11,387 nt of DNA. Source: 66-474 sp040255405 (GTDB lineage: Bacteria > Pseudomonadota > Gammaproteobacteria > Xanthomonadales > Rhodanobacteraceae). Position 1 is the first letter of the stretch. Each line of letters begins with the position of its first letter. Below the pieces are notes generated by a model that was given only the letters and a program-made list of their open reading frames with translations, searched no databases and had not been told where the DNA came from. The translations under genes and the position numbers were made by a program. The DNA is taken from contig JBDZUX010000060.1 in NCBI GenBank assembly GCA_040255405.1, forward strand, positions 1-11,387, given 5' to 3'. This document shows positions 1 through 6,692 of this stretch, piece after piece.

Positions 1-84
1 ACCGCCAAGCCCTTCAGCCTGTGGTATGCGTTCCACTTCAAGGTGGTGAATGGCAGGCCGATCGTGCAGGCGGCGAAGCGCTGA
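1..84 (+). CDS. C-terminal end of an unidentified protein (partial)
   Basis: Frame 1 is open from the left edge to a TGA at 82-84 and gives 27 residues, ending PIVQAAKR. The codons have the high GC third positions of the genes downstream, so this looks like a genuine gene tail. The visible part is mixed aromatic and basic, with an FSLWYAFHFKVVNG stretch that could be the last beta strands of a small alpha/beta domain. I do not recognise the family. It is separated from the nos cluster by 193 bases containing a candidate hairpin and regulator sites, so it is probably a separate transcription unit. Confidence 0.55.
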   Translation, partial: TAKPFSLWYAFHFKVVNGRPIVQAAKR

Positions 85-123
85 AGCCGCATGGCAGGGT
101 GCGCGATCCCCAGCCACAAGGCG

Positions 124-145
124 CCTTCGGGGGATGCGCCGAAGG
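124..145 (+). terminator. Weak hairpin after the upstream gene, possible terminator
   Basis: CCTTCGG (124-130) can pair with CCGAAGG (139-145) across an 8-base loop. It lies 40 bases after the stop codon at 84. There is no T tract after it, so intrinsic termination is uncertain. A competing pairing of GGCGC (120-124) with GCGCC (136-140) is also possible. Confidence 0.3.
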
Positions 146-161
146 TATGACGGGCATCACA
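146..161 (+). promoter_or_regulatory. CRP/Clp-like binding site candidate
   Basis: TATGA-N6-TCACA matches 9 of 10 conserved positions of the CRP palindrome TGTGA-N6-TCACA. Xanthomonads have a CRP homologue, Clp, that uses the same motif. The site centre is 61 bp upstream of the FNR-like box centre, close to six helical turns, so both sites could lie on a similar face of the DNA. This is motif matching by eye and chance matches occur. Confidence 0.35.
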
Positions 162-207
162 CGGCGCGGATGTCAAGCCGGGAACAGGCATCTCGCATGC
201 AACTTGT

Positions 208-221
208 GTGATTGAAATCAA
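208..221 (+). promoter_or_regulatory. FNR/DNR-type box heading the nos operon
   Basis: GTGAT-TGAA-ATCAA matches the FNR/ANR/DNR consensus TTGAT-N4-ATCAA at 9 of 10 half-site positions, the only miss being the first base. It sits in a short AT-rich island in otherwise GC-rich DNA, 56 bp before the first start codon. If it acts as a class II activator site centred near -41.5, transcription would start near 255-256, leaving a leader of about 22 bases. FNR-family control by low oxygen and of DNR/NnrR type by NO is well established for nos genes. Which regulator binds here cannot be read from the window. Confidence 0.7.
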
Positions 222-242
222 TTGGGCGCCGGCGTGCGCTTC

Positions 243-248
243 CATGCT
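243..248 (+). promoter_or_regulatory. Possible -10 element for the nos operon
   Basis: CATGCT matches TATAAT at only three of six positions, but it is where a -10 hexamer would be expected if the box at 208-221 is a class II activator site at about -41.5. No recognisable -35 hexamer accompanies it, which is usual for FNR-activated promoters. The position is inferred mainly from the activator spacing. Confidence 0.2.
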
Positions 249-277
249 TCGCGCGGTCCACGAAGCGAAGCCGCCGC

Positions 278-1333
278 ATGATCCGTTGCGATGTCGTGAT
301 TGTCGGAGCCGGCCCGGTCGGGCTGTTCCAGGTATTCGAGCTGGGGCTGCTCGGGCTGCGCGCGCACCTGGTCGATGCCATGCCGCAGGTTGGCGGCCAG
401 TGCATCGAGCTGTACCCGGACAAGCCGATCTATGACATCCCGGCGGTGCCGGTGTGCAGCGCGCAGGAGCTGGTGGATCGCCTGCAGCAGCAGATTCGTC
501 CGTTCGCGCCGGAGTTCCATCTCGGCCAGACGGTCACCCGGGTCGACCGCAGGGATGACGGCCGGTTCCACCTGCAGACCAGCGCGGGCGCGGAATTCGA
601 CACCGCCACGGTGGTCATCGCCGGCGGGTTGGGCGCCTTCGCGCCGCGCACGCTGGACCTGCCCGGAGCCCTGCCGCTGGTCGGCCACTCGGTGCACTAC
701 AAGGTCACCGACGCGAATCTGTTCGCAGGACGCGACATCGTGATCGCGGGCGGCGGTGATGCGGCGCTGGACTGGACGCTGGCGTTGCTCGACCGGGTGG
801 GCAGCCTGGTACTGGTGCATCGCTCGGGCAAGTTCCGCGCCGCGCCGGCGCACGTCGCGCAGATGCATGCATTGTGCGAGGCCGGGCGGATGCAGTTCCT
901 CGAAGGCGATGTGGTCGGCCTGGAAACGCCACGAGGCCATCTGCAGCAGGTCCGCATACGCGCGCGCGACGGCGTGGTGCGGCGCGTGGGTGCGGAACAC
1001 CTGCTGGTGTTCTGGGGCCTGCATCCGAAGCTGGGGCCGATCGCGGATTGGGGTCTGGCACGGGAGCACCAGCAACTCCTGGTGGATCCGGCCACATTCC
1101 GGGCTTCGGTGCCGGGCATCCATGCGGTCGGCGACATCGCCGCCTATCCCGGCAAGAAGAAGCTGATCCTGTCGGGCTTCCACGAAGCCGCCCTGTGCGC
1201 GTTCGCGTTGCGCGAGTACCTGGATCCCGGCGAGCAGGTACCGCTGCAGTACACCACGACCAGTCCCTTGCTGCAGCGCCGCCTTGGCGTGCGCGCCGAG
1301 GCCGAGGCGGCGCCGCGCACGTGCGCGGCGTAA
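278..1333 (+). CDS. Ferredoxin-NADP+ reductase, thioredoxin-reductase-like type
   Basis: This cytoplasmic FAD enzyme of 351 residues should exchange electrons between NADPH and ferredoxin or flavodoxin. The FAD Rossmann motif GAGPVG is at residues 10-15, MPQVGGQC follows at about 35-42, the NADPH motif GGGDAALD is at 158-165, HRSGKFR at 181-187 suits the NADPH phosphate, and the second FAD motif HAVGDIA is near 282-288. The CxxC redox pair of true thioredoxin reductases is absent, which with YPGK and the overall order points to the bacterial ferredoxin reductase family of usual length 330-360. I chose ATG 278, with GAAG seven bases upstream, over the TTG at 212, which would place coding sequence across the FNR-like box and add a basic extension before the FAD motif. 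It is the first gene after that box and lies 41 bases before apbE/nosX, so it probably belongs to the nos operon. Its partner could be the NosR iron-sulfur domain, but that is inference. Confidence 0.88.
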   Translation: MIRCDVVIVGAGPVGLFQVFELGLLGLRAHLVDAMPQVGGQCIELYPDKPIYDIPAVPVCSAQELVDRLQQQIRPFAPEFHLGQTVTRVDRRDDGRFHLQTSAGAEFDTATVVIAGGLGAFAPRTLDLPGALPLVGHSVHYKVTDANLFAGRDIVIAGGGDAALDWTLALLDRVGSLVLVHRSGKFRAAPAHVAQMHALCEAGRMQFLEGDVVGLETPRGHLQQVRIRARDGVVRRVGAEHLLVFWGLHPKLGPIADWGLAREHQQLLVDPATFRASVPGIHAVGDIAAYPGKKKLILSGFHEAALCAFALREYLDPGEQVPLQYTTTSPLLQRRLGVRAEAEAAPRTCAA

Positions 1334-1374
1334 GGGCGATCACGAATCCCGCTTCCATCCAACGAAACCGAACC

Positions 1375-2451
1375 ATGCCCTCCACCCATCGTCCGACGGA
1401 TTGCGATGAACCGCGCCTGCCTGCGCGCCGGCGCCTGCTGAAGCAGGCCGGGCTGGCCGTCGCGGCCGGCGCCATCCTGGCCGGTGGCGGCTGGGCGGTG
1501 TTGAAGCGCAACGCCAACCTGTGGCAGGTGCAGCGCGAGCGCAGCCTGATGCACACCTCGGTGTCGATCACCTGCCTCGCGGGCGATGCCGAGGCCGCGC
1601 GGGTCGCCATCGACGCCGCGTTCGCGCGGATGGCCGCGAGCGCCGCGGAGCTGACCCGCTTCGACCCGGCCAGTCCGCTGTGGCGGCTCAATCGCGACGG
1701 CCGGCTTGCCGTGGTGCCGCCGCACCTGCACGCGGTGCTCCGGGAAGCGCAAGCAATCTCGCGGCGCACCGAAGGCGCGTTCGACGTGACCGTGCTGCCG
1801 GAACTGCATTATTTCGAAACGTTGCGCGGAACCAACGCGCTCAACGCACGCGAACGCACGACCATCGCGCAACGCGAGCACCTCGTGGATGCGCGCGCGC
1901 TGGTGGTGGACACGGCGGGCGCGCGTTTGCTGAAGCCCGACATGGCGGTGACGCTCGATGGCATCGCCAAGGGCTACGTGGTGGACCAGGGCATCGCCGC
2001 ATTGCGCGACCACGGCATCGAGTACGCAATCGTCGATGCCGGCGGCGATACCCGCACGATCTGCGGCAGCGACCCGAACCGGCACTGGAACGTCGGCATC
2101 GTCGATCCGCAGGACGTCGGCCGGGTGGCCGCGGTGGTGCAGGTGCGCAACGCGGCGCTGTCCACCTCCGGCAATTACCGGGTGTTCTTCTCGGCCGACC
2201 GCCGCCTGTTCCATATCGTCGACCCGCACACCGGCAATTCGCCGCAGGCGTATTCCAGCGTCACCGCGGTGGCCGAGCGCTCCGTGCTGGCCGATGGCAT
2301 GAGCACCGGCGCGTTTTCGCTGGGGCTTCCGCAACTGGCCGCGCTGATGTCGGCGCAGGACCACCAGTGGCTGGTGTTCTCGCGCACCGGCGAGCGCCGC
2401 TGGCGTTCGCGCGACCTGCCGCTCATCGCCGGCCATGCGGAGGTGGTGTGA
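1375..2451 (+). CDS. nosX: FAD:protein FMN transferase (ApbE family), NosX-type
   Basis: This ApbE-family enzyme of 358 residues transfers FMN from FAD to a threonine of a target protein in the periplasm. In nos clusters the target is NosR, and the gene is called nosX. A twin-arginine-like leader (ARRRLLKQAGL, residues 17-27, then an Ala/Gly-rich hydrophobic stretch to about 42) predicts Tat export or a membrane anchor. ApbE signatures follow in order: LDGIAKGYVVD at 194-204, DAGGD at 221-225, STSGNY at 263-268, HIVDPHTG at 280-287 and the metal-binding ADGMST region at 306-311. ATG 1375 has only a poor ribosome site, but no better in-frame start precedes the leader. Its stop shares one base with the nosR start (TGATG), so enzyme and substrate are likely translated together. 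Confidence 0.92.
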   Translation: MPSTHRPTDCDEPRLPARRRLLKQAGLAVAAGAILAGGGWAVLKRNANLWQVQRERSLMHTSVSITCLAGDAEAARVAIDAAFARMAASAAELTRFDPASPLWRLNRDGRLAVVPPHLHAVLREAQAISRRTEGAFDVTVLPELHYFETLRGTNALNARERTTIAQREHLVDARALVVDTAGARLLKPDMAVTLDGIAKGYVVDQGIAALRDHGIEYAIVDAGGDTRTICGSDPNRHWNVGIVDPQDVGRVAAVVQVRNAALSTSGNYRVFFSADRRLFHIVDPHTGNSPQAYSSVTAVAERSVLADGMSTGAFSLGLPQLAALMSAQDHQWLVFSRTGERRWRSRDLPLIAGHAEVV

Positions 2452-4685
2452 TGCGCGCGCCACGCTGCCGCGGTTGGTTCGTTGGCTTGATGGTGCTCGC
2501 GGCGTTGCTGCAGGCGGGCACGGTCTTCGCGGGCATCGACGCCAGGTATCCGGAACTGCGCAAGGTGTTTCCGGAAGCCACCGCGTTCGGCGACATCGAA
2601 GGCACGCCGCCGGCGGCTGCGATCCGGCGCGACAACGAAGTGATCGGCTACGCCTTCGAGACCGGGATGGTGGCACCGATTCCGGCGTATTCCGGCAAGC
2701 CGATCAACGTGCTGGTCGCGATCGGCAGCGACGGCAGCATCCGCCACACGCGGGTGCTGTATCAGGACGAGCCGATCCTGCTGGTCGGCATCCCGGTGCA
2801 GAAGCTGTACGACTTCGTGGCGCGCTACATCGGCCACGGCGTCGACGACCGCATCGTGGTCGGCGGCGGTGGCGATGCCGGCACCGTCAACATCGATGCG
2901 ATCAGCGGCGCCACCGTGACCGCGATGGTGGCCAACGACACCATCATGAATGCGGCCCTGGAAGTAGCGGCGTCGCGCCATCTGACGCAAGGCGAACAGC
3001 CCGCGGCCGCCGACGCTGCCGGGGCCGCGGCCCCGCACGTGCGCACCGACGGGTTCGAGCAGGCGGACTGGCCAGCGCTCACTCGCAGCGGCGCGATTGC
3101 GCACCTGCAGTTGTCGCGGCAGGCCGTGGCCGACAGTTTCAAGGGTGAGCAGCCGTCCAGCCTGGCCGACGATCCGACCGCACCGCCGCCGGCCGGCCAC
3201 GGCGCCGGCACGTTCATCGACCTGTACTTCGCCGACGTCACGCCGCCCACGGTAGGCCGCAACCTGCTGGGCGACGCCGCGTATGCGGAATTGATGCAGC
3301 GGCTTGCACCCGGCGACACCGCGGTGGCGCTGATGGCCAACGGCATCTATTCGTTCAAGGGCCTCGGTTACGTGCGCGGCGGCGTGTTCGACCGGGTCCA
3401 CCTGCTGCAGGACGGCAAGCTGACGCTGTTCAAGGACAGCGACCAGCTGCCGATGGGCGACAGCCCGCTCGCGGGCAAACCGGCGTTCGCCGAACAGGCC
3501 ATTTTCCGGGTGCGCCACGGCGGCGGTTTCGATGCCACCCGCCCGTGGACCCTGCAACTGCTGGTCAGGCGCCAGACCGGCCCGCTCGACAGCATCTACC
3601 ACACCTTCACCGGCGACTATCGGATGCCCGTGGCCTACATCGCCGGCGCCGGCACCACGACGTCCGGCGGCGGAATGCTGCCGGCCAATGCGCCGCTGTG
3701 GGCGAAGGTCTGGTACGCGCGCCGCTATGACATCGCGGTACTGGTGGCGGGCCTGGGCGTGCTGCTGGTGATCCTGACGTTCCAGGACTGGATCGTGAAA
3801 CGCAAGCGCCTGTTCGAACGCCTGCGCGTCGGGTTCCTGATCTACACGCTGGTGTTCATCGGCTGGTACGGACTGGCCCAGCTGTCGGTGGTGAACATCC
3901 TCACTTTCATCCAGTCGGTGCTGCATGCGTTCCGCTGGTCGACCTTCCTGATGGACCCGCTGGTGTTCATCCTGTGGGTGTTCGTCGCGGTGATGTTGCT
4001 GCTGTTCGGGCGCGGTATCTACTGCGGCTGGTTGTGTCCGTTCGGGGCGCTGCAGGAACTGGTGAGCCGCGTCGCCAGGCGCCTGAAGGTGCCGCAGGTC
4101 GAAGTGCCGCCGTTCGTGCACGAACGCTTGTGGGCAGTGAAGTACATCATCCTGCTGGGCCTGTTCGGGCTGTCGTTGCAATCGGTCGGCCTGGCCGAGC
4201 GCTTTGCCGAAGTGGAGCCCTTCAAGACCGCGATCATCCTGCACTTCGCGCGCTCGTGGGGCTACGTGCTGTTCGCGGTGGGGCTGGTCGTGGTGTCGGC
4301 GTTCAACCACCGCTTCTATTGCCGCTATGTGTGCCCGTTGGGCGCGGGGCTCGCGGTATCCGGCAAGTTCCACCTGTTCGAGTGGCTGCGCCGGCGCAAG
4401 GAATGCGGCCACCCCTGCCAGATCTGCACCGTCGAATGCCCGGTCAAGGCGATCGATCCGCTCGGGAAGATCAACTACAACGAGTGCGTCTACTGCCTGG
4501 AATGCCAGGTCAATTACGCCGACGACCACAAGTGCCCGCCGCTGGTGCAGCGCCGCAAGATCCACGAGCGCGCCGAACGGCCGGCTCGCGCCGCAGCCGT
4601 GCTGATGAGCCCCGGCATCAACCATCCCGTTCCGCTGCGGCCGCCGGTGCGGCCGTCCCCCACCACAGAGGATGCAACGCCATGA
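2451..4685 (+). CDS. nosR: NosR, membrane flavo-iron-sulfur protein of N2O respiration
   Basis: NosR is needed for nosZ expression and sustained N2O reduction and is thought to pass electrons to NosZ. This 744-residue protein has the full family layout. A signal peptide covers about 1-27. A periplasmic FMN-binding domain carries SGATVT at 152-157, with Thr155 as the expected FMN attachment site. Membrane helices lie near 426-444, 459-477, 503-520, 562-580 and 602-619. Two CxxxCP motifs (Cys525/529 and Cys624/628) follow membrane helices. The C-terminal cytoplasmic ferredoxin domain has Cys652, 656, 659 and 663, then Cys679, 682, 685 and 695, enough for two [4Fe-4S] clusters. GGAGG at 2439-2443 is seven bases before ATG 2451. 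The stop overlaps the nosZ start in ATGA. The larger open frame upstream of 2451 is a shadow of nosX. Confidence 0.96.
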   Translation: MRAPRCRGWFVGLMVLAALLQAGTVFAGIDARYPELRKVFPEATAFGDIEGTPPAAAIRRDNEVIGYAFETGMVAPIPAYSGKPINVLVAIGSDGSIRHTRVLYQDEPILLVGIPVQKLYDFVARYIGHGVDDRIVVGGGGDAGTVNIDAISGATVTAMVANDTIMNAALEVAASRHLTQGEQPAAADAAGAAAPHVRTDGFEQADWPALTRSGAIAHLQLSRQAVADSFKGEQPSSLADDPTAPPPAGHGAGTFIDLYFADVTPPTVGRNLLGDAAYAELMQRLAPGDTAVALMANGIYSFKGLGYVRGGVFDRVHLLQDGKLTLFKDSDQLPMGDSPLAGKPAFAEQAIFRVRHGGGFDATRPWTLQLLVRRQTGPLDSIYHTFTGDYRMPVAYIAGAGTTTSGGGMLPANAPLWAKVWYARRYDIAVLVAGLGVLLVILTFQDWIVKRKRLFERLRVGFLIYTLVFIGWYGLAQLSVVNILTFIQSVLHAFRWSTFLMDPLVFILWVFVAVMLLLFGRGIYCGWLCPFGALQELVSRVARRLKVPQVEVPPFVHERLWAVKYIILLGLFGLSLQSVGLAERFAEVEPFKTAIILHFARSWGYVLFAVGLVVVSAFNHRFYCRYVCPLGAGLAVSGKFHLFEWLRRRKECGHPCQICTVECPVKAIDPLGKINYNECVYCLECQVNYADDHKCPPLVQRRKIHERAERPARAAAVLMSPGINHPVPLRPPVRPSPTTEDATP

Positions 4686-6643
4686 ACGAAGCAACGAAGA
4701 ACATCCCGGGTCCGGCCACGCCGGACATCGGCACGGCGGACGAACAGCCGGGCGATGCGAGCCGCCGCAGTTTCATCAAGGCCACCGCCGTGGCCGGCCT
4801 GGCCGGCGCCGCCGGGTTGGCACTTGCTGCGTGCGGGCGCCAGCAAGCCGCTGCCGGCACCAACGCAGTTGCGGCTTCGACGGCCACGAGCGACACCCGT
4901 GTCAAGGACGTGCCCGAAGATTTCGTCGCGCCTGGCCAACTGGATGAGTACTACGGCATCTGGAGCGGCGGACAGTCGGGCGAGATCCGGCTGGTGGGAT
5001 TGCCCTCGATGCGCGAGCTGATGCGCGTGCCGGTGTTCAACCCCGATTTCACGATCGGCTGGGGCATCACCAACGAAAGCAAGCGCGTGCTGGGGCCGCA
5101 CTTTGCACCCGGCGGCGATTGCCACCATCCGCACATGAGCCAGACCGACGGCCATTACGACGGCCGCTACGTGTTCCTCAACGACAAGGCCAACACGCGG
5201 GTCGCGCGCATCCGCTGCGACGTGTGGCGCACCGACCGCATCATCGACGTGCCCAACGTGCAGGCGATCCACGGGCTGCGCGTGCAGCGCGCGCCGCGCA
5301 CGGGTTACGTGTTCGCGAACGGCGAGAACTGCGTGCCGTCGCCGAATGACGGGCGCGACCTCGACGATCCGAAGCACTACCAGACCATGTTCAGCGCCAT
5401 CGACGGCGACAGCATGGAAGTCGCGTGGCAGGTCGTCGTGGACGGCAACCTCGACAACACCGAGGCCGACTACGCGGGCAAATACGCCATCTCCACCTGC
5501 TACAACAGCGAAGGCGGGGTGACGCTGGCCGAGGAAATGCAGGCCGAGCGCGACTGGGCGGTGGTGTTCAACATCGCGCGCATCGAGGAAGCGGTGAAGC
5601 AGGGCAAGTACAAGACCATCGGCGACTCGAAGGTGCCGGTGGTGGACGGCCGCCACGGCTCGCCATTGACGATGTACATCCCGATCCCGAAAAACCCGCA
5701 CGGCATCAACGCCAGCCCCGACGGCAAGTACGTGGTGGCGAACGGCAAGCTTTCGCCGACGGTCTCGATCATCGAATGGAGCCGGATCGACGACTGGTTT
5801 GCCGGCAAGCTGAAGGACCCGCGCGACGCGGTGGTGGCCGAACCGGAACTGGGACTCGGGCCGCTGCACACGGCCTATGACGGTCGCGGTAATGCCTACA
5901 CCACGCTGTTCATCGACAGCCAGATCGTGAAGTGGAACATCGCCGACGCGATCGCCGCGCATGGCGGCAAGAAGGTGAATTACCTGCGCCAGAAGCTCGA
6001 CGTGGCCTACCAGCCCGGCCACAACCACTCCTCGCTGGGCGAAACGCGCGATGCCGATGGGCGCTGGCTGATTTCGCTCAACAAGTTCTCCAAGGACCGC
6101 TTCCTGCCGACCGGCCCGCTGCATCCCGACAACGACCAGTTGATCGACATTTCCGGCGACACCATGAAACTGGTGGCCGACGGTCCGGTCTATCCGGAGC
6201 CGCACGATTGCGTCCTGCTGCACCGGCGCTTTCTGATGGACAAGATCAAGCGCAAGTGGAGCGAGGATGATCCGTTCTTCGCCGAGACCGTCGCCGCGGC
6301 CAAGGCGCAGGGCGTCAACGTGCGCGCCGACAACAAGGTGATCCGACAGGGCCACAAGGTGTTCGTCTACATGACCTCGGCCGCGCCGGTGTTCGGCCTC
6401 ACCGACTTCAAGGTGAAGAAGGGCGACGAGGTGACCGTGGTCGTCACCAACATCGACCCGATCGAAGACGTCAGCCACGGGTTTTGCCTCGCCAACTACG
6501 GGATCAATTTCGAAATCAGCCCGGGGGCGACGGCTTCGGCCACCTTCACGGCCGACAAGGCCGGCGTGTACTGGTACTACTGCACCTTCTTCTGCCATGC
6601 GCTGCACATGGAGATGAAAGGCCGGATGCTGGTCGAGGACTGA
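4682..6643 (+). CDS. nosZ: Nitrous oxide reductase NosZ, clade I, Tat-exported
   Basis: NosZ reduces N2O to N2 in the periplasm. This 653-residue protein starts with a Tat leader (SRRSFIK, residues 27-33), then a seven-bladed propeller and a C-terminal cupredoxin domain. All seven CuZ histidines expected from the Pseudomonas stutzeri enzyme are visible: His148 and His149 (DCHHPH), His197 (QAIHGLR), His340 (NPHG), His396 (GPLHT), His447 (QPGH) and His508 (EPHD). CuA ligands are His599 (DVSHG), Cys634, Cys638, His642 and Met645. The position between the two cysteines that is Trp in P. stutzeri (Trp620) is Phe636 here; only its backbone carbonyl binds copper. The leader ends in LALAACG, a lipobox-like sequence with Cys51, followed by about 25 Ala/Ser/Thr-rich residues, so a lipid-anchored form is possible. 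AGAGGA at 4668-4673 is a good ribosome site for ATG 4682, which overlaps the nosR stop. Confidence 0.98.
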   Translation: MNEATKNIPGPATPDIGTADEQPGDASRRSFIKATAVAGLAGAAGLALAACGRQQAAAGTNAVAASTATSDTRVKDVPEDFVAPGQLDEYYGIWSGGQSGEIRLVGLPSMRELMRVPVFNPDFTIGWGITNESKRVLGPHFAPGGDCHHPHMSQTDGHYDGRYVFLNDKANTRVARIRCDVWRTDRIIDVPNVQAIHGLRVQRAPRTGYVFANGENCVPSPNDGRDLDDPKHYQTMFSAIDGDSMEVAWQVVVDGNLDNTEADYAGKYAISTCYNSEGGVTLAEEMQAERDWAVVFNIARIEEAVKQGKYKTIGDSKVPVVDGRHGSPLTMYIPIPKNPHGINASPDGKYVVANGKLSPTVSIIEWSRIDDWFAGKLKDPRDAVVAEPELGLGPLHTAYDGRGNAYTTLFIDSQIVKWNIADAIAAHGGKKVNYLRQKLDVAYQPGHNHSSLGETRDADGRWLISLNKFSKDRFLPTGPLHPDNDQLIDISGDTMKLVADGPVYPEPHDCVLLHRRFLMDKIKRKWSEDDPFFAETVAAAKAQGVNVRADNKVIRQGHKVFVYMTSAAPVFGLTDFKVKKGDEVTVVVTNIDPIEDVSHGFCLANYGINFEISPGATASATFTADKAGVYWYYCTFFCHALHMEMKGRMLVED

Positions 6644-6649
6644 GCCAGC

Positions 6650-6677
6650 GTCACGCCGCCGCGCGCGGCGGCGTGAC
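6650..6677 (+). terminator. Perfect 28-base palindrome between nosZ and nosD
   Basis: GTCACGCCGCCG (6650-6661) is followed by CGCG and then the exact reverse complement, ending at 6677. It can form a 12-bp GC-rich stem with a four-base loop, six bases after the nosZ stop and 15 bases before the nosD start. There is no T tract, so it is more likely a 3' stabiliser or partial attenuator than a full terminator. By setting nosZ message above that of nosDFYL it would suit the greater need for the enzyme. Its function is inferred. Confidence 0.55.
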
Positions 6678-6692
6678 CGGCGGTGGACGCCC

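Noticed and set aside
212..221. TTGAAATCAA as an FNR site in its own right
   Set aside because: This palindrome has only two bases between the half-sites, whereas FNR-type sites need TTGA-N6-TCAA. The correct register is GTGAT-N4-ATCAA at 208-221.
208..277. Earlier starts for the ferredoxin reductase at TTG 212 or overlapping GTG 208
   Set aside because: They would put coding sequence through the FNR-like box and add 22 basic residues before the FAD motif, which normally begins within a few residues of the N-terminus. The GTG at 208 is also out of frame.
1334..1374. Possible second FNR-like box or promoter before nosX
   Set aside because: GCGAT-CACG-AATCC shares too few bases with TTGAT-N4-ATCAA, and no -10/-35 pair was seen in the 41-base gap.
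2175..4694. Open frame of 839 codons on the - strand opposite nosX and nosR
   Set aside because: It is a by-product of high GC third positions on the + strand. Its translation is rich in His, Arg, Ala and Gln without domain motifs, while the + strand carries clear NosX and NosR motifs.
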